The notes under the pieces were generated by a model. That model saw only the letters and a list, made by a program, of their open reading frames with translations. It was not told where the DNA came from and did not search any database. The position numbers were made by a program, and so were the translations under genes. DNA of 64,000 nt, taken from an uncultured Clostridia bacterium (GTDB taxonomy: Bacteria > Bacillota > Clostridia > TANB77 > CAG-508). Where the stretch lies: contig CALXXE010000001.1 in the NCBI GenBank assembly GCA_944392605.1, positions 1 through 64,000 of the forward strand. Direction: 5' to 3'. Shown piece after piece: positions 17,160-25,326 of this stretch (position 1 is the first letter of the stretch; each line of letters starts with the position of its first letter).

Positions 17160-17208
17160 TTTATTGCTCCTTAAAATTACTATTATTTTTTAGAATAATA
17201 ACACAAAT

Positions 17209-17287
17209 GAGAGTAATTATCAATATAACTACTCTCTCAAAATAAAGGGGTTTTTAGTGCTAATTGTTTCTTCTACAATTAGCACTA
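17209..17287 (-). repeat. Double-hairpin 3' element, copy 4
   Basis: Minus strand, starting at the TAG stop codon of the TVP38 gene: perfect stem AGTGCTAATTG / CAATTAGCACT (17256-17286), linker AACCCCTTTATTTT, terminator hairpin GAGAGTAGTT/AATTACTCTC (17209-17236). Confidence 0.8.
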
Positions 17288-18016
17288 TTTATTACTTTCA
17301 GAAACAGTTTGTATAATACTTGTAGTTAAGCCTGACTTGTCTACTTTTCTCATAATAAGAACTACTATTCCAACTATTGCAAAAGTAATTCCATAAACCA
17401 ATATACTAAACTGCCAATTTCCTTCTACTAAATTTGAACCAGCAATAGTAGAAGAAATTACAGATGGAAATCTCACAAATGTTGAGATTAGAATAAATCT
17501 TAGTGGCTTTATTGGAATCAAGCCTGCTAAATATACTAATATATCTTTTGGTGTTCCAGGAATTAGAAACAATATAAGCATAATGTATTCTAGTTTTTTT
17601 GGATTTTTAAATAATTTACTATTTTCTATTTTTTCTATTCTTTCTTTACTACAAATACTATATACGAAGTCTCTTCCAAACTTTCTAACAAGAAAGAATA
17701 TTATAGTTGTAGTAATAAGTACTGAAAAAGTAATAAATATAAAACCACCTACTGTTCCATAACACATCCCTGCTAAAATTTCTATTGGCTCTCCTGGAAG
17801 TATTGGTAAAAATATTTGTGAAGCTTGAAGTCCTAATAGCATAAACATTCCCATAGTTCCTGATTGTTCCATTTCTTGTTTAAAAGCTTCCCTTCCTTCA
17901 ACACTAAAAAGTTTAGAAATTATAGGAAACAAATATAGAGTTAAACCAACTAATAATAATATTGTAATAATAAATATAACTATCTTGAAAGCTTTCATTT
18001 TCTTGCTATAACTCAT
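17285..18016 (-). CDS. TVP38/TMEM64 (SNARE-associated, DedA-like) membrane protein
   Basis: 243 residues with about six hydrophobic segments. The family core is visible: LPILPGEPIEILAGMCYGTVGGFIF, VRKFGRDFV, and LFLIPGTPKDILVYLAGLIP with the re-entrant-loop prolines and acidic/basic residues of DedA/VTT proteins, thought to scramble or transport lipids. The start overlaps the preceding gene's stop by 4 bases (ATGA), with AAGGAGG upstream, so the two are translationally coupled. Confidence 0.85.
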   Translation of the reverse strand: MSYSKKMKAFKIVIFIITILLLVGLTLYLFPIISKLFSVEGREAFKQEMEQSGTMGMFMLLGLQASQIFLPILPGEPIEILAGMCYGTVGGFIFITFSVLITTTIIFFLVRKFGRDFVYSICSKERIEKIENSKLFKNPKKLEYIMLILFLIPGTPKDILVYLAGLIPIKPLRFILISTFVRFPSVISSTIAGSNLVEGNWQFSILVYGITFAIVGIVVLIMRKVDKSGLTTSIIQTVSESNK

Positions 18017-18687
18017 ATTTTTACCTCCTTAGCATTGGAATATATTTCTTTTAATTTTGAATCTGGATAGTGAACATCAAAAAATGCATCTATATCATTT
18101 TTAGCTTCCATGTCTTTTCTTCTTTCTAAATACCTTGCTCCTGCTAGCCCTGAAATAGTAATATCAAATACTATAAATAAAGCTAGAAATACTGTAGCTA
18201 TTTTATAAATTTTATATTTATATAAATTATCTAATCTATCTAAATATGGAAGTATGAATTTTACAAAAAGAACTCCACCTGTTCCCCAATATAAGCAATG
18301 TAATAAACTTGTTCTACCATTTAAGTTAAATGGTATATTACTATAATCCCAAGAAATAGTTCCAAATAATTTTTCTTGGAAGTATGAAAATAAGTACTCT
18401 ACTACACCACCTAATATCATAGACAAAATAAATACTTTAACACTGTTCTTGTCTTTCATCTTAGAAATTACTAAATAATAAGCAACAAGTCCTAAACCAT
18501 ATACTTGTATAAATGGTCCTATAAGTAACCCTTGTCTTGATACAAAATGACCGTTTTGCAAAATTCCAACTATCATTTCTACAATATAACCTATTACACT
18601 TCCTATTATAAATACCCAAAATACTTTTATTAATTCATTTAATATTTTTTTCTTTTCTACTTTATTTTTTCCATTTACATATTCCAT
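18013..18687 (-). CDS. CmpB-like putative ABC transporter permease (PF06541 type)
   Basis: 224 residues, about five TM helices. Recognisable family text: FIIGSVIGYIVEMIVGILQNG, RQGLLIGPFIQVYGLG, LGGVVEYLFSYFQEKLFG, WDYSNIPFNLNGRTSLLHCLYWG. The family is named for ABC transporters but no ATPase partner is here and function is unproven. Start set at ATG 18687 after GGAGGAG; a longer TTG start would lie inside a TATAAT-like sequence (GCTATAATG), which is more likely promoter. Confidence 0.8.
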   Translation of the reverse strand: MEYVNGKNKVEKKKILNELIKVFWVFIIGSVIGYIVEMIVGILQNGHFVSRQGLLIGPFIQVYGLGLVAYYLVISKMKDKNSVKVFILSMILGGVVEYLFSYFQEKLFGTISWDYSNIPFNLNGRTSLLHCLYWGTGGVLFVKFILPYLDRLDNLYKYKIYKIATVFLALFIVFDITISGLAGARYLERRKDMEAKNDIDAFFDVHYPDSKLKEIYSNAKEVKI

Positions 18688-18777
18688 ATATCTCTCCTCC
18701 AATTTCATTATAGCATCCAATTCTTAGGAATTTTTTTATTATTTCTTAATCTTTTATGAATTTTTTACCAAATAAAA

Positions 18778-18813
18778 AAATCATAACTACCTTTAAAACT
18801 AGTAGTTATGATT
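18778..18813 (-). terminator. Terminator of the GNAT gene
   Basis: AAATCATAACTAC / GTAGTTATGATTT stem followed by TTTT on the minus strand. Confidence 0.75.
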
Positions 18814-18817
18814 TTTC

Positions 18818-19330
18818 TTATATTCCAAATTCTTTTGCATACTTAACAGTACCTATTATTTCTTTTCTTAAATCATTTAGTTTAATTACCATAAAATTTT
18901 CATCAGGCACATCAAATGGAGGTTTTATTCCATATTTAGAAGCTTTCTCATATCCAAACTTTGGATAATATTTATCACTTCCTAAAACTACTACATAATG
19001 ATATCCCATCTCTTTAGCAATTTTATGTCCTTCTTTTATTAATTTACTTCCTATACCTTGACTTTGATATTCAGGCAATACTGCAAGTGGTGCTAAAGCA
19101 AGTTCTTCAGATTTTCCTATTTGTATTTTAGTAAATAAAATATATCCAACTATTTTATTATCCTTTTTTGCAACTAATGATAATTCCGGAATAAAATTAC
19201 TACTTTTTCTTAAAGCTACAACTAAATCTTGCTCATTACCATCACTTTCCTCTGCCTTTTCAAATGCTGTTTTCACAAGATTATATACTTCCTCATAATC
19301 ACTTTTTTCTTCTTTACTTATTTCAATCAT
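18818..19330 (-). CDS. GNAT-family N-acetyltransferase (YhbS-like)
   Basis: 170 residues: acetyl-CoA-binding motif A is LAPLAVLPEYQSQGIGSKLIKEGHKIAKE, followed by YHYVVVLGSDKYYPKFGYEKAS, typical of YhbS-type acetyltransferases. Substrate unknown. GAGGAG precedes the ATG. It lies 13 bases after tyrS and may be read through from it. Confidence 0.88.
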   Translation of the reverse strand: MIEISKEEKSDYEEVYNLVKTAFEKAEESDGNEQDLVVALRKSSNFIPELSLVAKKDNKIVGYILFTKIQIGKSEELALAPLAVLPEYQSQGIGSKLIKEGHKIAKEMGYHYVVVLGSDKYYPKFGYEKASKYGIKPPFDVPDENFMVIKLNDLRKEIIGTVKYAKEFGI

Positions 19331-19343
19331 AAAAATCTCCTCA

Positions 19344-20504
19344 TTAAACTATCTTTTTAAATTTATTCTTTCCAAATTGTACTACAATATCTTTATTAAG
19401 TCCAATAGTTTTATTTATATCTGTAATAATTTCTCCATTAATTTTTATACCATTTCCTAAAATCATTCTTTTAGCTTCACTTTTTGAATTTGCAAAACCT
19501 ATCTTTATTAATAAATCGCATATGTTAAGTTCGTTTTCTTCTATTTTTACTTTTTCAATGTTTTGTGGAATCTCTCCTTTTGCAATTTTCATATATCTTT
19601 CTTTTACATCATCAAAAACATTTATATCATCATACATTTTAATTAATTCTTTTGCAAAAGCAATATGAGCTTCTCTTATATCTCCATTCATTATTTCGTC
19701 AATTTTATCATTTGGTAAGTCTGTCGCTAATTCAAAATATTCTCTTAACACTTCATCTGGTATTTTCATGCTTTTCTCAAATTTTTCAAATGGAATATCT
19801 GTAAGTCCAATGTAATTATCTAAAGACTTACTCATCTTTTCTTTACCATCTAAACCTACTAACAATGGAAATGTCATTACAACTTGTGGCTCTTCTCCAT
19901 AATCTTTTTGTAACTCTCTTCCAACTAACAAATTAAATGTTTGGTCTGTTCCACCTATTTCTATATCTGCATTTAAGTGAACTGAATCATATCCTTGCAT
20001 TAATGGATATAATAATTCATGCATTGAAAGTGGCAAATTATTTTCAAATCTATTTTTAAAATCGTCTCTTTCCATTATTCTTGCTACTGTATATTTGCTA
20101 GTTAATTTTATTACATCTTCAAAATTCATCTTTGACAACCATTCTGAATTAAAGACAATTTTTGTTTTATTTTTATCTAATATTTTCGTTGCTTGTTCAA
20201 AATAGCTTTTAGCAGATTCTCTTGTTTGTTCAAATGTAAGTGCTGGTCTTGTTTTACTTTTTCCTGATGGATCTCCAATCATTCCTGTAAAATCTCCGAC
20301 AACAAATACTACTTCATGCCCCATATCTTGAAATCCTTTTAATACTCTTAAAACTACACTATGTCCTATGTGCAGGTCAGGTCTTGATGGGTCTGCTCCT
20401 AATTTTATTGTTAATTTCTTTCCACTATTTATTTTTTTATCTAAATCTTCTTTAGAAAATATTTGAACTGCTTTTCTTTTTATTATTTCTAACTCATTAT
20501 TCAT
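19344..20504 (-). CDS. tyrS: Tyrosine--tRNA ligase
   Basis: 386 residues. Class I signature HIGH in PSRPDLHIGHSVVLR, KMSKS motif as EKMSKSLDNYIG, and an S4 RNA-binding domain at the C-terminus (ICDLLIKIGFANSKSEAKRMI). It charges tRNA-Tyr. The form with KLGADPSRPDLHIGH and about 390-400 residues is the TyrZ/TyrRS-2 type. A T-box leader with a tyrosine specifier lies upstream, confirming the assignment. ATG at 20504 follows AAAGGAAGAG and lies one base after the stop of a 32-codon upstream ORF, so coupling is likely; a longer start at 20525 is less supported. Confidence 0.96.
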   Translation of the reverse strand: MNNELEIIKRKAVQIFSKEDLDKKINSGKKLTIKLGADPSRPDLHIGHSVVLRVLKGFQDMGHEVVFVVGDFTGMIGDPSGKSKTRPALTFEQTRESAKSYFEQATKILDKNKTKIVFNSEWLSKMNFEDVIKLTSKYTVARIMERDDFKNRFENNLPLSMHELLYPLMQGYDSVHLNADIEIGGTDQTFNLLVGRELQKDYGEEPQVVMTFPLLVGLDGKEKMSKSLDNYIGLTDIPFEKFEKSMKIPDEVLREYFELATDLPNDKIDEIMNGDIREAHIAFAKELIKMYDDINVFDDVKERYMKIAKGEIPQNIEKVKIEENELNICDLLIKIGFANSKSEAKRMILGNGIKINGEIITDINKTIGLNKDIVVQFGKNKFKKIV

Positions 20505-20505
20505 A

Positions 20506-20604
20506 TTATATACTCTTCCTTTCATTTCTTATTTTTTGTATATTATATGAATCTTCGTAGAAGAACCCTTGGATTATTGTCTTCATTCTAAACCATCGGG
20601 TCAT
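20506..20604 (-). CDS. Candidate 32-residue leader ORF between T-box and tyrS
   Basis: Starts MTRWFRMKTIIQGFFYEDSY and ends in a basic stretch (NIQKIRNERKSI). It has the best ribosome site in the region, AGGAGGTGAT six bases before its ATG, directly after the T-box terminator; its TAA is one base before the tyrS ATG. Composition is rich in Arg, Phe, Ile, Tyr and Trp. No known family recognised. It could couple translation to tyrS or be a real microprotein. Confidence 0.55.
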   Translation of the reverse strand: MTRWFRMKTIIQGFFYEDSYNIQKIRNERKSI

Positions 20605-20624
20605 AACATCACCTCCTAAAATTC

Positions 20625-20822
20625 AAAAAAGCTAGTTCTCCATTAAAGGACGAACTAGCTCGTGGTACCACCTTTATTTACAATATAAAAAATATTGCCT
20701 CAATCTAAGCTTCTTCGTAGCTACACGTTAGTTACTCTTAAGAATTGTAATTCGAGTTTTATATGCTGATAATTTCCACCAACCATTATCTCTCTATAAG
20801 TAACTATAAAATTCTACTAGAT
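20625..20822 (-). promoter_or_regulatory. Tyrosine-specific T-box leader of tyrS
   Basis: On the minus strand: Stem I with AGAGAG (about 20797-20792), a GGTTGGTGGAAA distal region and a closing strand GAGTAACT; a specifier loop around GAATTACAATTC offering UAC (Tyr); the T-box itself as GGTGGTACCACG near 20672-20661; then the terminator AGCTAGTTC/GAACTAGCT (20630-20660) followed by six T. Uncharged tRNA-Tyr is expected to stabilise the antiterminator and turn on tyrS. Confidence 0.93.
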
Positions 20823-20899
20823 TTCTTTTTAAAACATAACTAAATTAAGATATTATTATTTTACCACAATTTTAAGAAAAAAATCAAGCAATTCAATGC

Positions 20900-20926
20900 T
20901 GTTTTTTGACCCCGTCCCAAAAAACA
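20900..20926. repeat. GTCCC-type interspersed element, copy C (short)
   Basis: TGTTTTTTG-ACCCCGTCCC-AAAAAACA: short palindrome with a GGGACGGGGTC core on the minus strand, four bases beyond the stop of the sigma-factor fusion gene; the flanking T/A runs could act as its terminator. Confidence 0.55.
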
Positions 20927-20930
20927 ACAT

Positions 20931-22559
20931 TTAAAATTCTTCTAATAAATCTGTATTTGTAATCCTTAATGCAAAATATGGCTTATCTGCATCTTTTTCT
21001 TTTAAGAATATTATAAAATTATTATCTAAATAAAAATATCTTGTTTCCATTCCAACACTTAAATACATATCTTGAATTGCTGCTTCACTGGTTAAATTTC
21101 CGCCTTTTTCATTTAAAGAAAATTTTACATTTTGCATAGCATTCATTAAGTAAAGTCCATTTGTTCCTTTTATAAATTTTCCACATAATTCATCATAGTT
21201 AATTACTGTATCTAAATTTATATATGGTATTTTTAATTCATCATCTTCTGTAAATTCTTTTTTTCCTGTATAACTTTTTGCTTTTTCATTCATTTCTTGG
21301 TAAATTTCTTCAAATGAATTGTTAGAATCTGTTCTACAAATATATACTTCATCTTCTCCTTTTGTTTTTAATTTTACTGCAAAATCATTACTTCTTAAAT
21401 TATCATCACTAATTTTATTATAATACAAAACTTCTACATTAGAATTTAGTTCTTCACTACTACTATTTTCAATTCCAAAATACTTATAAAATCTTTCAGA
21501 CTCCTTAAACCTCATTCCTGATAATCTATCAAATGGTATAGGAAATTCAAAATTTTTACATAGCATAGAATATACTGTATAACATTTTTTGTTTCCGTCT
21601 ACTTTTCTAAAATCTAAATCATTTAAAATAGTAGAATTATACTTAAATTTATTTCTTATATCTTCTTCTATCTGCATTTTTAATTCTGGAGTTGTTTCTC
21701 CTACTTTTATGTAATAACTATCATCAGATAACATATCTTTTGTAAAACTTCTCTTATTTAATTCATTTGCAAGTTCCGAATTATAATCTTCAAATTCAAG
21801 ACTTTTTCCATCTAACCTTGTATCTAAAAATTCATTCCAAGCAAGCTGGAAAGTTCCAACCCACACATTATTTGTATTAGTATTTCCCATTTTTCCTGTA
21901 AATGAAGGAATCATTGATGTACTTTTTACATTTTCATAGATTTTAAAACTTGCATAAACTACACCAGATATTATTATTCCTAAAGCTAATATAATTGATA
22001 GTATCTTTAATATTTTATTATTTTTTATATCAATCACCTTCTCATCAATTAATATTTTGCTTAACTTTCTTTTAGCGTTATGTGCAAGTGTTTTTATTTG
22101 TATTTCAGTTTTATCCATTATTTTGGCTGTTTCTTTATAAGATAACTCTTCCATTTTTGTTAAATAAATTACTAACTGATAATCTTTAGGAAGTTTTTTT
22201 AAAGCTCTATATATTTTTTCTTTTCTTTCATTTGAACAAACAATTTCTTCTAATAATTTTTCTTCTTTTATATCGTCATCTAATTCTACTATTTTGCTTG
22301 TTTTTTTTACATAATTAATTGCTCTTGATTTTGCAATCATATATAAATATGTTTTAAAAGAATATTTAAAATCATATTTTTCTTTATTTTCTAAGATATA
22401 CAAAACTACATCTTGAAATATGTCTTCTGCTATCTCTAGACTTTTCACATATCTTGTTATAAAGTAAATCAAATTATTTTTGTATTTTATAATTAATTTA
22501 TCAAAAGCTTCTTCATTTCCACTTAAAAATTTTTCATATAAAATTTTATCCTCTTTCAT
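20931..22559 (-). CDS. ECF sigma factor fused to TM helix and large extracytoplasmic domain
   Basis: 542 residues. Residues 1-170 are a sigma-70 ECF factor: region 2 (FDKLIIKYKNNLIYFI, AEDIFQDVVLYI, FKTYLYMIAKSRAINYVK) and region 4 (LPKDYQLVIYLTKMEELSYKETAKIM). One TM helix (about 184-206) leads to a 330-residue outside domain. Its C-terminal part (LKIPYINLDTVINYDELCGK, VKFSLNEKGGNLTSEAA, DADKPYFALRI) recalls the hinge and end of serpins; this is tentative. No separate anti-sigma gene follows. Such fusion could hold sigma at the membrane until proteolysis. AGGAG precedes the ATG. Confidence 0.8.
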   Translation of the reverse strand: MKEDKILYEKFLSGNEEAFDKLIIKYKNNLIYFITRYVKSLEIAEDIFQDVVLYILENKEKYDFKYSFKTYLYMIAKSRAINYVKKTSKIVELDDDIKEEKLLEEIVCSNERKEKIYRALKKLPKDYQLVIYLTKMEELSYKETAKIMDKTEIQIKTLAHNAKRKLSKILIDEKVIDIKNNKILKILSIILALGIIISGVVYASFKIYENVKSTSMIPSFTGKMGNTNTNNVWVGTFQLAWNEFLDTRLDGKSLEFEDYNSELANELNKRSFTKDMLSDDSYYIKVGETTPELKMQIEEDIRNKFKYNSTILNDLDFRKVDGNKKCYTVYSMLCKNFEFPIPFDRLSGMRFKESERFYKYFGIENSSSEELNSNVEVLYYNKISDDNLRSNDFAVKLKTKGEDEVYICRTDSNNSFEEIYQEMNEKAKSYTGKKEFTEDDELKIPYINLDTVINYDELCGKFIKGTNGLYLMNAMQNVKFSLNEKGGNLTSEAAIQDMYLSVGMETRYFYLDNNFIIFLKEKDADKPYFALRITNTDLLEEF

Positions 22560-22640
22560 TTTTTTCTCCTATTTTTTCTTTATATCTATTATACAAATAA
22601 ATACTTCAAAAGTTGTACTTTTTTCGAAAAAAATAAAAAA

Positions 22641-22661
22641 CAAGTGGCAATTAACCACTTG
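22641..22661 (-). terminator. Terminator of the flavodoxin gene
   Basis: CAAGTGG / CCACTTG stem with long T tract on the minus strand. Confidence 0.75.
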
Positions 22662-22673
22662 CTTATTATTATT

Positions 22674-23375
22674 TTAATTAGCTAAATTTAAACTTGCTGT
22701 CCAATTATCAACATCAGAATCAGATGGATTAGATCTAAAACGATGTCCTTCTAACCAATTTCCACCATTTGCTTCTTCTGCAAGTAAATCTCCACTTTGA
22801 CCTAAGCCGGATGAAGAAGATGTACAGAATGGAATAACTGTTTTTCCATTAAAGTCATTTGCTTTAACAAATGTATCTACTGGCCATGCTGCAATTCCCC
22901 ACCAAATAGGATATCCTATTAATACTGTATCATAACTATCCCAATTTTCTACTGTTGTAATAGTTAATTCTGTATTTCTTAAAGACTCATTTTGATATTC
23001 TCTTGATACTCTTGAATTGTCATCAGTCCAATCTAAATCATCTTCTGAATATTCATCTACTGGTGTTATTGCAAATGTATCTGCTCCTAAATTCTCAGCT
23101 ATTCTTTGAGCTACTGCCTCTGTATGACCTTGTGCTGAGTAATATACAACTAATATTCCTCCATTTTCTGTTTCAGTATTTTCACCTTCTGCCGTATTTG
23201 CTGTAGCTCCATTAGTGTTTGTTTCTGTTACATTGTTTTCCTCATTATTATTTATAGTTTGGTTTTGATTTTCTAAGTTATCACTACTATTATTATTTAA
23301 TGCAAAATATACTACAGCTGCTATAATAACTAAAACTACTACAATAATAACTCCAATAATTCCTTTTTTACTCAT
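22674..23375 (-). CDS. Membrane-anchored flavodoxin-like protein
   Basis: 233 residues. A signal-anchor (about 5-27) and an Asn/Thr/Glu-rich linker (30-70) precede a flavodoxin domain: VVYYSAQGHTEAVAQRIA is the FMN phosphate loop, YDTVLIGYPIWWGIAAWPV and FCTSSSSGLGQSGDLL complete the FMN site. Such enzymes act as NAD(P)H-quinone or nitro reductase partners. Anchoring outside or at the membrane face is unusual for a flavodoxin and must be inferred from topology. A MerR-type promoter with 19-bp spacer lies upstream (23418-23448). AAAGGAAGAGG precedes the ATG. Confidence 0.85.
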   Translation of the reverse strand: MSKKGIIGVIIVVVLVIIAAVVYFALNNNSSDNLENQNQTINNNEENNVTETNTNGATANTAEGENTETENGGILVVYYSAQGHTEAVAQRIAENLGADTFAITPVDEYSEDDLDWTDDNSRVSREYQNESLRNTELTITTVENWDSYDTVLIGYPIWWGIAAWPVDTFVKANDFNGKTVIPFCTSSSSGLGQSGDLLAEEANGGNWLEGHRFRSNPSDSDVDNWTASLNLAN

Positions 23376-23417
23376 CTTTCCTCTTCCTTTCTAAACATTA
23401 TTTTTATATACAATAGA

Positions 23418-23448
23418 ATTATACACACTTGGAGTTACTCTAAGTCAA
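23418..23448 (-). promoter_or_regulatory. MerR-type promoter/operator of the flavodoxin gene
   Basis: Minus strand: TTGACT (23448-23443), 19-bp spacer, TATAAT (23423-23418). The spacer region holds the dyad ACTTAGAG-TAA-CTCCAAGT (23427-23445). Long spacers with a centred dyad are the hallmark of MerR-activated promoters. A nearly identical site is at 35172-35202. Confidence 0.75.
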
Positions 23449-23464
23449 TAGTTTTTTTATTTTT

Positions 23465-24091
23465 TTAATCTGTAAAGAATAGTGAATCTATTATAAAATC
23501 TCCCACTCCTTGCCATTCTTCTTGTGAATCAGATGTACAATTAAAAGTAATTATTACTAACTTATCATTATAAGAGAAAAAAATTGTATTGCTATATATT
23601 TTAGAATCCTGACTATCACTAATTAGTTTAATTTGTCCTACATTATGATTATCAACTTCATAATAATTTGAACTTATAACTTCACCATTATTTCCTTTAA
23701 CTAATTCTTCCATATATGTTTTATAATCTTTTATTCCATCATTTTTCATATCATTATCAGTCATATTTATTGCCACATTAATTGTTGTTTCTTCATTTGA
23801 AAATACTACCCCAGGTACATCTCCACTATATTTTTGACTAATCGTTTCTGCATCTAATTGTTTAAAATTTGTAGGAACTTTTATAAAGAATTTATTATCT
23901 TCTACACGTATATATTCTGTTTCTATTTCTGTACCACTTTTAGTTGTTGTAGTTAATGTATCTAATTTTTCACTTTCTTTTTCTAGTTCTTTTGTTTCAT
24001 TATTAACAATAACTTGTATGATAATGCAAACAACAATTATTATTACACACACACTAAAGAAAATTGTCATTCCCAATTTCTTTTTATCCAT
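23465..24091 (-). CDS. Membrane-anchored PsbP-like protein, paralogue of 7389-8291
   Basis: 208 residues: one TM (about 8-29), a polar linker, and a soluble domain (about 55-208) that matches the C-terminal domain encoded at 7389-8291 over its whole length (KVPTNFK, TTINVAINM, GQIKLIS, FNCTSDSQEEWQGVGDFII). Fold resembles PsbP/Mog1; no catalytic residues evident. GGGG precedes the ATG. Function unknown. Confidence 0.65.
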   Translation of the reverse strand: MDKKKLGMTIFFSVCVIIIVVCIIIQVIVNNETKELEKESEKLDTLTTTTKSGTEIETEYIRVEDNKFFIKVPTNFKQLDAETISQKYSGDVPGVVFSNEETTINVAINMTDNDMKNDGIKDYKTYMEELVKGNNGEVISSNYYEVDNHNVGQIKLISDSQDSKIYSNTIFFSYNDKLVIITFNCTSDSQEEWQGVGDFIIDSLFFTD

Positions 24092-24124
24092 AATATCATC
24101 CCCTTACACACGCATAATAACATA

Positions 24125-24156
24125 AAAGCAAGTAATTATCAATAATCACTTGCTTT
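24125..24156 (-). terminator. Terminator
   Basis: AAAGCAAGT / ACTTGCTTT hairpin between the PPC-domain gene and the 23465-24091 gene; T tract on the minus strand. Confidence 0.7.
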
Positions 24157-24163
24157 TTCTTTA

Positions 24164-24592
24164 TTATTCCTTATCAAATTTAAATAAATTCAATCCTATT
24201 TCTTCATCAAAATATCTGTCTATTCTTCCATCTATAATATTAATAACCATTTCGCATGTAGCACTTACTATTGCTCTATTTAAATGTCCTCCAAATGTTT
24301 CTCCTTTATCATTTGCCGCACTAAAATGTATATGTGTATAAAATTCATCATTCATTGTATTTATAGTTCCTGTTAAAGAAACTATTTCAAAATCTCCTTT
24401 AAAATTATTTGAATAATATTTTTTCTCAGCCGTCTTAAATACTCCTACTGTAAAATCATTAGTTGCACCTAAAGCATTAACATTTGCAAGTTTAATATTT
24501 TCTCTTAATGCTATTTCTTTTATTTGTTCTAATATTTCCTCCCCTTTATCAATTCTTGCAACTATTGTATTATTAAATCTTCTATATTCCAT
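24164..24592 (-). CDS. PPC/DUF296-domain protein
   Basis: 142 residues, the whole length being a PPC (plant and prokaryote conserved, DUF296) domain: ARIDKGEEILEQIKEIA, VNALGATNDFTVGVF, EIVSLTGTI, THIHFSAANDKGETFGGHL. The G-x-H/T-H-I-H cluster coordinates a metal in bacterial members, which are trimers of unknown function, sometimes DNA-binding. AGGAGG precedes the ATG. Confidence 0.85.
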   Translation of the reverse strand: MEYRRFNNTIVARIDKGEEILEQIKEIALRENIKLANVNALGATNDFTVGVFKTAEKKYYSNNFKGDFEIVSLTGTINTMNDEFYTHIHFSAANDKGETFGGHLNRAIVSATCEMVINIIDGRIDRYFDEEIGLNLFKFDKE

Positions 24593-24675
24593 ATTCTCTT
24601 ACCTCCTGTTTTTTTATTTTATATCAACATATGTATATTATCACGAAAACAACTATTTTTCAAATAGATATTAGC

Positions 24676-25302
24676 TTATATTTCAGTCTCTTCCCAAAAT
24701 TTACAGATTATTTTTGCTAATTCTTTTGGATTATCTATATTTGCTTCATGTGATGAGTTTTCTATAATCTCTAATTCACTGTCCTTTATATGCTCATAAA
24801 GTAATCTACTACTTTCCAAATTTGATTTATCATTCTCACCGCATAAAATAAGTGTCTTGCACTCTATTTTATCTAAATTACTTTTTATATCTAAATCAGC
24901 CATTGAATTTACTAACTCTATAAAGGATTTCTTCTCACACCCCATTTTTGTAAATGTACTTTTAGGCATGAACTTAAATACTATATTTTGAAGTTTAAAA
25001 AGTTTTTTAGGTATCTCATAAGGAGTACCTATTATTATGAGAGAATTCACTTTATCAGGATATTGTTTTGCATAATCTATTGCTAATATTCCACCTAAGG
25101 AAAGCCCACACAAATTCAACTTTTTCTCTTTATTGTTACAATAAGAAGAAAAAGCTTCATATAATTTTTTATAATTCATATCTTCCGATTTTACTAAACT
25201 AAATAAATTTGGGCAACCAACACTGACATCATTCAATTCTTCTATTACTTTATTCCAAGCTTTCTCATCCTGTCCAAGTCCATGTATCAATATATTTTTC
25301 AT
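24676..25302 (-). CDS. Alpha/beta hydrolase
   Basis: 208 residues. HGLGQDEKAWNKVI is the oxyanion segment, GLSLGGILAIDYA the nucleophile elbow (Ser), LILCGENDKSN the acid (Asp) region and SSHEANIDNP the catalytic His. It lacks a large lid. Substrate unknown; MhpC/BioH-like. GGTGG precedes the ATG; 24 bases after the YbaK gene, so probably co-transcribed. Confidence 0.85.
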   Translation of the reverse strand: MKNILIHGLGQDEKAWNKVIEELNDVSVGCPNLFSLVKSEDMNYKKLYEAFSSYCNNKEKKLNLCGLSLGGILAIDYAKQYPDKVNSLIIIGTPYEIPKKLFKLQNIVFKFMPKSTFTKMGCEKKSFIELVNSMADLDIKSNLDKIECKTLILCGENDKSNLESSRLLYEHIKDSELEIIENSSHEANIDNPKELAKIICKFWEETEI

Positions 25303-25326
25303 ATTATTTTTCCACCCTAATATTTT

